Shown here in pieces: positions 22,322 to 30,134 of a stretch of 34,309 nucleotides of DNA. Below the pieces are notes generated by a model. It was given only the letters and a program-made list of their open reading frames with translations, made no database searches and had not been told where the DNA came from. Origin of the DNA: an uncultured Lachnospiraceae bacterium (GTDB lineage Bacteria > Bacillota > Clostridia > Lachnospirales > Lachnospiraceae); assembly GCA_910584585.1 (NCBI GenBank), contig CAJUBP010000051.1:1-34309 (forward strand), given 5' to 3'. Numbering within the stretch: the first letter of the stretch is position 1; each line of letters starts with the position of its first letter. The position numbers and the translations under genes were made by a program.

Positions 22322-23707
22322 TTAGCTGGAAAGAGTTAACTCTTCCACCATACAGGAGTGTTCTTTTGTTTTACGGTCATAGCTGATTCCAACGGCAAGG
22401 ATATGACCGTTATGCTCTGGCAGTTCTGCCAGTTTTCCGGCAAATTTTAATGCGTATTCTTTTTCCTTGATCTGCCGGAGTGCTTCTTCCGGCTTATGAT
22501 CCGTTTTCAGTTCCAGGATAATGCCGGTGCAGCCTGGAGTTCGCGGATAAAAGATAAAATCTACAAATCCTTTCCCTGCCTTATCTTCCCGTTCTATTTT
22601 GTATTTGTCCCGCGCGGATAGATAAACCAGATTTACCACGGCGGCCAGTTCTGTTTCGTTATTGTAAGATAGAATAGGACTTTGGTATTTAATTCGGCAG
22701 AGGTTGCCGCATACTCCTGGATTCTTGCAGCTATGCGCTCTCCGGCGACCATCAATCCAAGATCAGTCCGCACATCTTTCAGATTATGTCTTACATAATA
22801 GAAAACGGAATCATAAATTCCGGAACCAGTCCAGTAGCCGGCTAACTGGTTATTTGTCAGAGCGCTTATGACAGAGCGGGGATTGTACAGATGCTCTCCC
22901 GACGCAGTATGATAGCCGTCGTACCAATCAGTCAATTCCTGCCGGGTAATGTTCGGATGCTTTGTATTGGCAATATATCGCTGATAAAGGATATCTACTT
23001 CTGATTTTGAGAAGCCGAAGTACTCACTGAACCGGATTTTTGCGGCCATGTCATATTCCAGAAACATATTCAAGTCAGAACCTTCTAAGTATTTGGCTAT
23101 CGGGAGGATGCCTGTCATATAAGCAAAAATAACGTAACTTTTTCCTTTCAGAAGCGACTTTAAAAAGAGAAGATAATGTTTCTTGTCTCCTTCTGTAATA
23201 AATGACATGTGGAAGACAGCGTCCCATTCATCTATGACAAAAAAGAATTTTTGTTCTTTTTTTCAAATAGCAGAGATAAAAGATCCCAGACTGCTAAGTT
23301 TTGGTGAGATTCCAATTCCGGATAGGCCGTAAGCAAATCGCGGCAGATACCTTCTTCCATTCTGGAAATGTAACTTTGGTAACTGCGGCATCCTTTTGGA
23401 ATTTCGCTGCAGTCCATATAAATCAGTTCGTATTGATTCAAATGGGCAGAATACTGGGAGGAATCTGCAATATCCAATTGATCAAAAATATCGTGGCTGT
23501 CTTTTGCTGTTCCAAAGAATGAGGCTATCATATTTGCCATAACTGTTTTTCCGAAACGGCGCGGTCTTGTAATGCAATAGAAACGCTGTTCCCGTCCGAC
23601 GGCCGGCATTAATTCTTCCAGCAGTATGGATTTGTCCAGGAAATATGGATCTCTTGAAATTGTCTTATATTTGTCATAAGGCGCAATGCTGTTTAAAAAT
23701 AATCCCA
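22322..23707 (-). pseudogene. AAA-ATPase / PD-(D/E)XK (DUF1703-type) gene, frameshifted
   Basis: Three pieces in shifted frames (23707-23232, 23208-22633, 22639-22322) join into one protein of the AAA-ATPase-like plus DUF1703 nuclease-like family. The first starts MGLFLNSIAPYDKYK and has CITRPRRFGKTVMANMI, the P-loop region. The second has WYDGYH and NPRSV. The third holds the PD-(D/E)XK end: GKGFVDFIFYP, ILELK. One missing A in the run at 23257-23263 would restore FFFVIDEWDAVFHM, and one missing A at 22681-22683 would restore SPILSYNNETEL. Relative to the family as I know it, a segment before that point is also shortened. The likely start is 23707 (AAAGGATGG upstream); an upstream in-frame ATG lies at 23753. 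The gene is probably inactive unless the shifts are sequencing errors. Confidence 0.82.
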
Positions 23708-23871
23708 TGGGCAAAACCATCCTTTCCGAAATTAGAGCATTTTTCAAACCCATATTGATATTGTATCATTTTCCCAATCAAATCACCAGCGAATTTCCTT
23801 GAAATTTTTCTGTAGGTTTTATGATGCAGGCTTGGGCATGAATTTTGACAGTGGCAAAAAAATCTTTTTTA

Positions 23872-23880
23872 TGGTAAAAT
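23872..23880 (+). promoter_or_regulatory. Extended -10 promoter before the thioesterase gene
   Basis: TGGTAAAAT (TG at 23872-23873, TAAAAT at 23875-23880) lies 72 bp before the thioesterase ATG. A TTGACA is present upstream at 23845-23850 but at 24 bp, too far to pair with this -10. Confidence 0.4.
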
Positions 23881-23951
23881 TGATCCGGTCAGGTATCCTG
23901 ATTAATTGGGAGAATGTACTGCAATAACAGAAGAAAGAAGGAGAAGAGAAG

Positions 23952-24341
23952 ATGCTGGAGACAGGAATCAAGGGATATCAGGAATTCACAGTAACAGAGT
24001 CTGATACAGCAAAAGTGCATAAAAGCGGGACATTAGACGTGCTTGCAACGCCCCGCATGGCGGCTTTGATGGAAGAAACTGCCTGGAAGAGCGTGGCCGA
24101 ACATCTGGAGCCGGGGATGGGGACAGTGGGAATTCAGTTGAATCTGGAACATCTTGCGCCTACGCCGGTGGGAATGAAGGTATGGTGTGAATCAGTTCTG
24201 ACAGGAATCGAGGGGCGGAAACTGACCTTTTCCATTACTGCCTTTGATGAAACAGGAAAAATCGGAGCAGCAGTCCATGACCGCTTTATCATAGAAGAAA
24301 CAAAGTTTCAAAATAAAGCAGATAAGAAAAAGCAGATGTAA
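23952..24341 (+). CDS. Hotdog-fold thioesterase (FlK-like)
   Basis: This 129-residue protein has the FlK/thioesterase pattern: VTESDTAKVHKSGTLDVLATPRMAALMEETAWKSV, then GMGTVGIQLNLEHLAPTPVGM and AVHDRFIIEE. Thr, Glu and His of the FlK-type active site can be matched to the VLATP, EET and VHDRF segments. It hydrolyses an acyl-CoA whose identity is not evident; a housekeeping salvage role is likely. GGAGAAGAG lies just upstream of the ATG. The Lys-rich tail (KADKKKQM) is not conserved in the family. Confidence 0.85.
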   Translation: MLETGIKGYQEFTVTESDTAKVHKSGTLDVLATPRMAALMEETAWKSVAEHLEPGMGTVGIQLNLEHLAPTPVGMKVWCESVLTGIEGRKLTFSITAFDETGKIGAAVHDRFIIEETKFQNKADKKKQM

Positions 24342-24412
24342 ATTGCGAGGCAGACCGGCAGAATGCTCAGCCTGCAGTGACGCAGAGACAGATTTTCAGG
24401 AAGAGTGAGAAA

Positions 24413-25087
24413 ATGGAACGCAGAGGACAGATGTCAGAATCAGCAATTGTGATTGGATTATTGTGCATTTCCGGCGGATTTCAGGACGCTTATACTTACA
24501 ATTGCAGGGATGAGGTATTTGCCAATGCCCAGACAGGAAATATGGTGCTGATGGGGCAGAATTTTGCTATGGGAAACTGGTATTTGGGGATACGCTATCT
24601 GCTTCCGGTGCTGGCATTTGCGGCAGGAATCTATGGGGCGGAGAAGATCCGAATTCTTTACGGTGAGTCTGAGAAAATCCACTGGAGACAGATTGTAATT
24701 CTGTTGGAAGCAGTGACGTTATTTGCCGTTGGTTTTATGCCTGAACAGGTAAATCTTCCTGCAAATATGCTGGTTTCTTTTGTATGCGCCATGCAGGTGC
24801 AAAGTTTTCGGAAATTAAAAGGAAGCGCGTATGCCACTACCATGTGTATTGGAAATCTGCGGGCCGCAACGGAATTGTGGTGCAGTTACCGCTCAACCCA
24901 TAATATAGAGACGAAAAAGAAAAGCCTGTTATATTACGGATTTATAGGAATTTTTATTCTGGGAGCAGCGCTGGGAGGGGTTCTTACCATGATTTTTGCC
25001 GGGAAGGCGATTTGGATTTCCAGCGGTCTGCTGCTGATCGTATTTTTTATGATGTTTCGGGAGGAGGAAGGCAATGGTAGAGAATGA
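24413..25087 (+). CDS. YoaK/DUF1275 family membrane protein
   Basis: This 224-residue integral membrane protein has about six hydrophobic segments. The DUF1275 signature is seen at the start: VIGLLCISGGFQDAYTY, then ANAQTGNMVLMGQNFA. Its function is unknown across the family, which is often annotated as a possible transporter. ATG 24413 with AGGAAGAG upstream is preferred over GTG 24377. It overlaps the next gene by 14 bp, indicating coupled expression. Confidence 0.85.
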   Translation: MERRGQMSESAIVIGLLCISGGFQDAYTYNCRDEVFANAQTGNMVLMGQNFAMGNWYLGIRYLLPVLAFAAGIYGAEKIRILYGESEKIHWRQIVILLEAVTLFAVGFMPEQVNLPANMLVSFVCAMQVQSFRKLKGSAYATTMCIGNLRAATELWCSYRSTHNIETKKKSLLYYGFIGIFILGAALGGVLTMIFAGKAIWISSGLLLIVFFMMFREEEGNGRE

Positions 25088-25475
25088 TTATATTATGCGC
25101 ATGATTCATGAAATGGTGCGGGCTCTGATTATGCTGATCTTTCATAAAGACCAGGATACAGAGGAAGAACTGATTTTTCTGGATGGGGTCAACCAGGACT
25201 TTTACCAGAGGCTGTGTCATTTGGCGGATGAAGGAAAGATCAATGAAGCGGAAAATATGCTGTATGAAAGCCTGGAGGAAAATGACTGGGACAGAGAAGG
25301 AACCATGGAGCATTTGGAAGTGTCGCTGGCGTTTTATGATTATCTGAATTCCAAAAGCAATGATTTTCTGGAAGCGCATAATTATTCCAGAGAAGAAATT
25401 GAAGAAGGAATTTTAAGCGTGACGAAAGGATACGGATACGGATCGCTGGCGGCAACATTGCTGGAGAATCGCTGA
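25074..25475 (+). CDS. Small DUF6483-like protein
   Basis: This 133-residue protein starts MVENDYIMRMIHEMVRALIMLIF and resembles a clostridial family of small soluble helical proteins of unknown function (DUF6483-like). The middle reads as a tetratricopeptide-like hairpin (LCHLADEGKINEAENMLYESL). GGAGGAGGAAGG is an excellent ribosome site inside the end of the upstream gene. Its stop codon lies inside a 40-bp tandem repeat. Confidence 0.7.
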   Translation: MVENDYIMRMIHEMVRALIMLIFHKDQDTEEELIFLDGVNQDFYQRLCHLADEGKINEAENMLYESLEENDWDREGTMEHLEVSLAFYDYLNSKSNDFLEAHNYSREEIEEGILSVTKGYGYGSLAATLLENR

Positions 25476-25555
25476 ATTGAGGAAAAAGAATGGAATTTTC
25501 GGAGAACATCGCTGAATTGAGGAAACAGAGTAGAATTTTCAGAGAGAATCGCTAT
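25463..25555. repeat. 40-bp tandem repeat across the DUF6483 stop codon
   Basis: The block GGAGAATCGCTGAATTGAGG (25463) recurs at 25501 as a near-copy, and the ATCGCT word returns at 25548, giving about 2.3 copies of 38-40 bp. The first copy includes the TGA stop of the upstream gene. The last copy supplies an alternative start region for cbiA (ATG 25554 and 25558). Confidence 0.8.
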
Positions 25556-25587
25556 GGATGCCAATAATAGCGTTGGAGAATTGTGAA

Positions 25588-27093
25588 ATGAATAAGAAAG
25601 ATAAAGCAGCCAAAAGCGCGGAATTTCCCAGAATTATGATAGCAGCTCCTTCCAGCGGAAGCGGGAAGACGCTGATCACCTGCGGATTGCTGAAAGTTCT
25701 TGCGAACAGAGGATTACATCCGGTTTCTTTTAAATGCGGTCCGGATTATATCGATCCCATGTTCCATCGAAAGGTCCTCGGGATACCGTCCCGGAATCTG
25801 GACTTATTTTTTACCGGAGAAGAAATTACCAGAGCGTTATTTGCAAAAGGCGCGTCACAGGCGGATATTTCTCTGTTGGAAGGCGTAATGGGATTTTATG
25901 ACGGGGCCGGAGGCGTGACTGCCTTTGCTTCTTCTTATGAATTGGCAAAGGCGACAGATACTCCGGTGATTCTGGCAGTAAATGCCAGGGGAATGAGCCT
26001 GTCGATCCTTCCGCTGATACAGGGATTTCTGGAATTTCGGAAGGACAGCGGCATAACAGGGGTGATTTTAAATCAGATTTCACCGGCCTCCTATGGGAGT
26101 ATGAAAGAAAAAATAGAAGAACTGCTGCCGGTAAAAGTATTGGGTTATGTGCCGAAATCACCGGAACTGGCATTGGAGAGCCGACATTTAGGACTTGTAA
26201 TGCCGGGGGAGGTGGAAGGACTGCAGGAAAAACTGCAGAAATTGGCCGAATTGCTGGAGGAAACACTGGATATAGATGGAATATTAAAATGTGCAGGAGA
26301 GGCAAAGCCCCTGTCAATCTCAGAAAAGGAAAACCAGGGAGAATGCAAGCGGCTGCCTGTGCCGGAAAGCGAAAACCAGGGAAAAAGCAAGCGGCTGCCT
26401 GTGCTGGAAAGCAAAATTCAGAGAGAACCAGGCATTAATTGTGCAGGAAACGAAGATGCTGATAAAGTCAGAATCGCCGTTGCAAGGGATGAAGCTTTTT
26501 GCTTCTGTTATGAGGAAAATTTGGAATTGTTAGAGCAGATGGGAGCGGAATTGGCATTTTTCTCCCCGCTTCATGACAGGCAGCTTCCTTCCGAAATCGG
26601 AGGAATGATATTTTACGGGGGATATCCGGAATTATTTGCTGAGGAATTAAGCGGCAATGAGCGCATGCGCAGTCAGATTTACTCCTGCTTGAAAAATGGG
26701 ACGCCTTATTTAGCGGAATGCGGCGGTTTTATGTATCTGCAGGAGTCGATGGAAGATATGGAGGGCAGAGTCTGGCCGATGGCGGGCGTTTGTTCGGGAA
26801 CAGCCCGCAACACGGGCAAACTGGGGCGGTTTGGCTACATAACTCTGACTGCCAGGGAAGAAGGACAGCTGCTGCCGCCGGGAGAAACAATTCGCGCCCA
26901 TGAATTTCATTATTATGACTGCACGGAGAATGGCCGTTCCTACCATGGAAAAAAGCCTTTCGGCGGCCGGGAATGGGATTGTATCCGGGGCGGGCCGGAT
27001 TATGCGGCAGGATTTCCCCACCTGTACTATGCTTCTAATCCGAAGTTTGTACAGCGGTTTTTAGATAAATGCAGGGCATTTCGCAGCCGGTAG
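25588..27093 (+). CDS. cbiA: Cobyrinate a,c-diamide synthase
   Basis: This 501-residue enzyme amidates the a and c side chains of cob(II)yrinate with glutamine and ATP in the anaerobic cobalamin route. The dethiobiotin-synthetase-like domain (about 10-230) starts RIMIAAPSSGSGKTLITCGLL (P-loop) and has LLEGVMGFYDG. The class I glutaminase-like domain (about 290-500) has Cys378 in AECGGFMYLQ and a closing AGFPHLYY. Between them are two extra in-frame 14-residue repeats. I prefer ATG 25588 (TTGGAG upstream); an in-frame ATG at 25558 adds 10 residues lying in a repeat. It heads a run of cobalamin genes. No cobalamin riboswitch is visible in front of it. Confidence 0.88.
   Translation: MNKKDKAAKSAEFPRIMIAAPSSGSGKTLITCGLLKVLANRGLHPVSFKCGPDYIDPMFHRKVLGIPSRNLDLFFTGEEITRALFAKGASQADISLLEGVMGFYDGAGGVTAFASSYELAKATDTPVILAVNARGMSLSILPLIQGFLEFRKDSGITGVILNQISPASYGSMKEKIEELLPVKVLGYVPKSPELALESRHLGLVMPGEVEGLQEKLQKLAELLEETLDIDGILKCAGEAKPLSISEKENQGECKRLPVPESENQGKSKRLPVLESKIQREPGINCAGNEDADKVRIAVARDEAFCFCYEENLELLEQMGAELAFFSPLHDRQLPSEIGGMIFYGGYPELFAEELSGNERMRSQIYSCLKNGTPYLAECGGFMYLQESMEDMEGRVWPMAGVCSGTARNTGKLGRFGYITLTAREEGQLLPPGETIRAHEFHYYDCTENGRSYHGKKPFGGREWDCIRGGPDYAAGFPHLYYASNPKFVQRFLDKCRAFRSR
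26329..26412. repeat. In-frame 42-bp duplication in the cbiA linker
   Basis: Two 42-bp copies (26329-26370 and 26371-26412) encode ENQGECKRLPVPES and ENQGKSKRLPVLES, at residues 248-275. Flanking residues (AKPLSISEK, KIQREPG) look like more diverged copies. They sit between the ATPase and glutaminase domains, where extra residues are tolerated. Confidence 0.85.
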
Positions 27094-27143
27094 ATGGAGC
27101 GGAATGTTCCAAATTCAGAAAACGGAAAGGATGTCAGAAATAT

Positions 27144-28196
27144 ATGAAATTAGAAGAATGTATCAAACAAATTCAGCCAGTGGACCAGCAGGCAGGCCGC
27201 TCTTGTGAAAAGCGGTGGGATTCCATCGCAAAACCCTTAAAAAGCCTTGGCAAATTAGAAAGCAGTTTGATTCAGATTGCGGGAATTCAGAGGACAGAGC
27301 GGATACAATTAGATAAGAAAGCATTAGTGATCATGTGCGCGGACAACGGAGTGGTGGCGGAAGGCGTCACTCAGACCGGACAGGAAGTGACGGCAATTGT
27401 AGCGGAAAATTTCCTGGATGTGAAATCCTGCGCGGCTATTATGTGCAAGGATACGGGAACAGATATTTTTCCCATTGACATTGGTATGGCGGTAGATACG
27501 CCCAGGGTAGAAAAGAGAAAGATTGCCTACGGCACGAAAAATATGGCTGTGGAGCCGGCTATGACGAGAGAGGAAGCGGTGCGGGCAATTGAAGTTGGAA
27601 TCGGCTTGGCCTGTGAACTGAAAGAAAAGGGATACCATATCATTGCCACAGGAGAAATGGGAATTGGAAATACCACCACCAGCAGCGCAGTGGCAAGTGT
27701 TCTGATGGACAAGCCTGTGGAGGATGTAACGGGAAAGGGCGCAGGGCTTACGACAGAAGGCCTAGAGCGCAAGATTCAGGTGATTAAAAATGCCGTGAAG
27801 AAGCATCGGCCGGATCCGCAAGATCCTGTGGATGTGCTCGCCAAGGTAGGCGGCCTGGATCTGGCGGGTTTAACCGGCGTTTATTTAGGCGGCGCCGCAT
27901 GCCGCATGCCGGTGGTAATCGACGGTTTTATTTCCGGGGTGGCGGCATTATTGGCCGTAAAACTGTGTCCTCAGGCGGGAGATTATATCCTTGCTTCCCA
28001 TGTATCGAAGGAGCCGGCAGGCGCTATGGTTTTAGAGGCCGTTGGCAAAGCTCCCAGCCTGATGTGCGATATGTGTCTGGGGGAAGGAACGGGCGCAGTG
28101 GCCTTTTTCCCGTTGCTGGACATGAGTTTACATATTTATGAGAAAATGAGCACTTTTTCACAGATAGAAATTGATGATTACGTGCCCTTGGAGTAG
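27144..28196 (+). CDS. cobT: Nicotinate-nucleotide:dimethylbenzimidazole phosphoribosyltransferase
   Basis: This 350-residue enzyme activates the lower ligand base as its alpha-riboside phosphate for cobalamin assembly. KRWDSIAKPLKSLGKLE at the N-terminus, VIMCADNGVVAEGVTQ, GEMGIGNTTTSSAVASVL and LCLGEGTGAVAFFPLL, with the catalytic Glu in the last, are the family landmarks. ATG 27144 is the start expected by length; the frame is open further upstream but runs into the cbiA end. AAAGGATG precedes it at a rather long spacing. Confidence 0.9.
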   Translation: MKLEECIKQIQPVDQQAGRSCEKRWDSIAKPLKSLGKLESSLIQIAGIQRTERIQLDKKALVIMCADNGVVAEGVTQTGQEVTAIVAENFLDVKSCAAIMCKDTGTDIFPIDIGMAVDTPRVEKRKIAYGTKNMAVEPAMTREEAVRAIEVGIGLACELKEKGYHIIATGEMGIGNTTTSSAVASVLMDKPVEDVTGKGAGLTTEGLERKIQVIKNAVKKHRPDPQDPVDVLAKVGGLDLAGLTGVYLGGAACRMPVVIDGFISGVAALLAVKLCPQAGDYILASHVSKEPAGAMVLEAVGKAPSLMCDMCLGEGTGAVAFFPLLDMSLHIYEKMSTFSQIEIDDYVPLE

Positions 28197-28208
28197 GAGG
28201 CTGCCGAA

Positions 28209-28736
28209 GTGATATTTTTTGTGATTGGAGGAAGCGGCAGCGGAAAGTCAGAGTACGCAGAGAATCTGGCCATGGGGTTAAAGAGGCAGGAGCAGGAAAA
28301 ACTGGTTTATGTGGCGACCATGAAACCACTGGATGAAGAGAGCTGGCAGCGAATCGGACGCCATAGAAAGATGCGGGCGGGAAAAGGATTCGAGACCAGG
28401 GAGTGCTATACTCACCTGGAGCAGCTTTCCGTAGAACAAAATGAAATTATATTATTGGAATGTCTGTCGAATTTGACTGCAAATGAGATGTTTTCTGATA
28501 ATTGCAGAAAAGAGCAGGCAGAACAGGTGATAAAGGTGGGAATCCTTCATTTGGCAGAAAATTGTCGTCATCTGGTGATTGTGGGAAATAATGTATTTGA
28601 GGACGGGGCGGAATATGATGCAATGACAATGGAATATCTGCGTCAGATGGCCGGGCTGCACCGATTTCTCGGAAAAGTTTCAGACAGTTTAACGGAAGTG
28701 ATTTGCGGGATTCCCATAGAGTGGAGGAAACTATGA
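28209..28736 (+). CDS. cobU: Adenosylcobinamide kinase/guanylyltransferase (CobU-like)
   Basis: This 175-residue protein phosphorylates adenosylcobinamide and transfers GMP to it. It opens with VIGGSGSGKSEYAENL (P-loop), then VYVATMKPLDEESWQRIGRHRKMR, which carries the guanylylated-His region, and ends LTEVICGIPIEWRKL like CobU. Several CobU positions are loosely conserved: ECLSNLTANEM and NNVFEDGAEYDAMT replace the usual CLTLWLxN and NEVGxGIVP. The GTG start at 28209 lies 13 bp after cobT. Its TGA overlaps a duplicated copy of the cobS start. A second CobU-like gene follows cobS. Confidence 0.82.
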   Translation: MIFFVIGGSGSGKSEYAENLAMGLKRQEQEKLVYVATMKPLDEESWQRIGRHRKMRAGKGFETRECYTHLEQLSVEQNEIILLECLSNLTANEMFSDNCRKEQAEQVIKVGILHLAENCRHLVIVGNNVFEDGAEYDAMTMEYLRQMAGLHRFLGKVSDSLTEVICGIPIEWRKL

Positions 28737-28807
28737 AATATAACGGCGGCTTTAGCATTGGCTCTGCCATGTATCTCATGGATCCTATGAAGCGGAGGAA
28801 GTTATGA
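28733..28807 (+). repeat. Partial 71-bp duplication of the cobS translation start (24-codon ORF)
   Basis: GTGGAGGAAACTATGAAATAT before 28740 and GCGGAGGAAGTTATGAAATAT before 28811 are tandem copies with 71-bp offset. The first gives a 24-codon ORF (MKYNGGFSIGSAMYLMDPMK and onward) that resembles the cobS start (MKYINSFIIAFAMYSKIPM). Its ATG overlaps the cobU stop (ATGA) and its TGA overlaps the cobS ATG (ATGA). It is probably a duplication scar. It could relay translational coupling from cobU to cobS. Confidence 0.75.
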
Positions 28808-29565
28808 AATATATTAACAGCTTTATCATTGCCTTTGCCATGTATTCTAAGATTCCCATGCCGAAAGCAGAGTGGAAAAAAGAAAATATGAAGTATGTTA
28901 TGTGCTTTTTCCCCTGGATCGGCGGGGTCATCGGCCTGCTTTTTTATCTGTGGGGAACCTATGCGGTTCATATTCCGGCAGGGCAGAATTTGTATGCGGC
29001 GATATTAACGGTAATTCCCGTTGCAGTGACGGGGGGAATTCATCTGGACGGGTTATTGGACACGGCAGACGCTTTAAGCTCCTGGCAGACAAAGGAGCGC
29101 CGCTTAGAGATTTTAAAGGATTCCCATGCGGGGGCTTTTGCGGTAATTGCAGGGTGCGTTTATTTTCTGCTGTGGTTTGGATTTGCTTCAGAACTGAAAG
29201 GGGAAGGAATTCTAATGGTTTCCTATGGATTTTTCCTGAGCAGATGCCTCAGCGGATATGCCGTGACGGCCTTTCCCTGCGCAAAGAACAGCGGGCTTGC
29301 GGCTATGTTTGCAGAGAATGCCCAGAAGAAATGGGCCGGACGCATTCTTTTGGCAGAAACCGGCGTGATTACAGCGGTAATGCTGTGGACAAATCTCTGT
29401 CTGGGCGGGGTGTCTCTTGCGGCGGCTTTTGCGGTGTTCTATTGGTATTACAGAATGTCTGTGGAAAAATTCGGCGGAATTACCGGAGATTTGGCCGGCT
29501 GGTTTCTGCAGATTTGCGAACTGGCAATTGTGATTGCAGTTGCTGCGGCGGGAAAAGTATGGTAG
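28804..29565 (+). CDS. cobS: Adenosylcobinamide-GDP ribazoletransferase (cobalamin synthase)
   Basis: This 253-residue polytopic membrane enzyme joins adenosylcobinamide-GDP with alpha-ribazole (phosphate). FAMYSKIPMP, GGIHLDGLLDTADALSSW and DSHAGAFAVIAGCVYF near the metal-binding loop, and GGITGDLAGWFLQICEL near the end, are CobS landmarks. Hydrophobic helices fill the remainder. The ATG follows GCGGAGG and overlaps the TGA of the short duplicated ORF. Confidence 0.92.
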   Translation: MKYINSFIIAFAMYSKIPMPKAEWKKENMKYVMCFFPWIGGVIGLLFYLWGTYAVHIPAGQNLYAAILTVIPVAVTGGIHLDGLLDTADALSSWQTKERRLEILKDSHAGAFAVIAGCVYFLLWFGFASELKGEGILMVSYGFFLSRCLSGYAVTAFPCAKNSGLAAMFAENAQKKWAGRILLAETGVITAVMLWTNLCLGGVSLAAAFAVFYWYYRMSVEKFGGITGDLAGWFLQICELAIVIAVAAAGKVW

Positions 29566-29595
29566 AGCTTATGATATTAAACAGAGGAAAGAATA

Positions 29596-29988
29596 ATGAT
29601 ATTGATAACAGGCGGAGCTTTTCAGGGAAAATTAGAAGCAGCAGAAGAATTATTTTCAGAAAAGGAAAGTGGGAAAGAGCCTTTGGTTCTGGAAGGAACG
29701 CAGAAAGAATTGGAAAGGCTGCAGAAAGCGGATATTATCCATGATTTTCATCTGTGGATTCGAGGTATTTTGGAAGAGAGCAAAGATCCTTACGAAATGA
29801 CAGAAAAATTGCTGGAGACAAATCCCAGTGTAATCATTATACTGAATCAGATGGGATGCGGAATTGTTCCCATAGATTCATTTGATCGGAAGTACCGTGA
29901 AACGGTGGGGCGTATCGGATGCCTGTTGGCCCAAAAGGCCGAAGAAGTGTATCTTTTAAATTGTGGGATCGCAAGAAGACTGAAGTGA
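29596..29988 (+). CDS. Second CobU-like protein, shortened
   Basis: This 130-residue protein has a P-loop-like MILITGGAFQGKLEAAEEL and a C-terminal part matching CobU better than the gene at 28209: NQMGCGIVPIDSFDRKYRETVGRIGCLLAQKAEEVYLLNCGIARRLK, quoted here in part as NQMGCGIVPIDSFDRKYRET. It lacks the middle region with the HHR-type segment, so guanylylation by the usual His is unlikely. It may be a regulatory or partial kinase paralogue, or work with the first CobU-like protein. RBS GGAAAG precedes it. Its stop codon begins a 41-bp tandem array. Confidence 0.7.
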   Translation: MILITGGAFQGKLEAAEELFSEKESGKEPLVLEGTQKELERLQKADIIHDFHLWIRGILEESKDPYEMTEKLLETNPSVIIILNQMGCGIVPIDSFDRKYRETVGRIGCLLAQKAEEVYLLNCGIARRLK

Positions 29989-30134
29989 AGGGCAGACACA
30001 TAAGCGGGATGGCAAGAAGACTGAAGTGAAGGGCAGACACATAAGCGGGATGGCAAGAAGACAGAAGTGAAAAGCAGACACATAAGCGGGATCGGAAGAA
30101 GACGGAAGTGAAAGGCGGACACATATGCGGAATA
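29971..30134. repeat. 41-bp tandem array bridging a stop and a start codon
   Basis: Four units start at 29971, 30012, 30053 and 30094, each with GCAAGAAGAC, GAAGTGAA, CAGACACATAAGCGGGAT or close variants. The first unit contains the TGA of the CobU-like gene (29986-29988). In the last unit ACATAAGCGG has become ACATATGCGG, and that ATG (30125) is the apparent start of the next gene. Confidence 0.88.

Noticed and set aside
25476..25587. Cobalamin riboswitch before cbiA
   Set aside because: The region is filled by a 40-bp repeat; no B12-box or paired-helix pattern was found.
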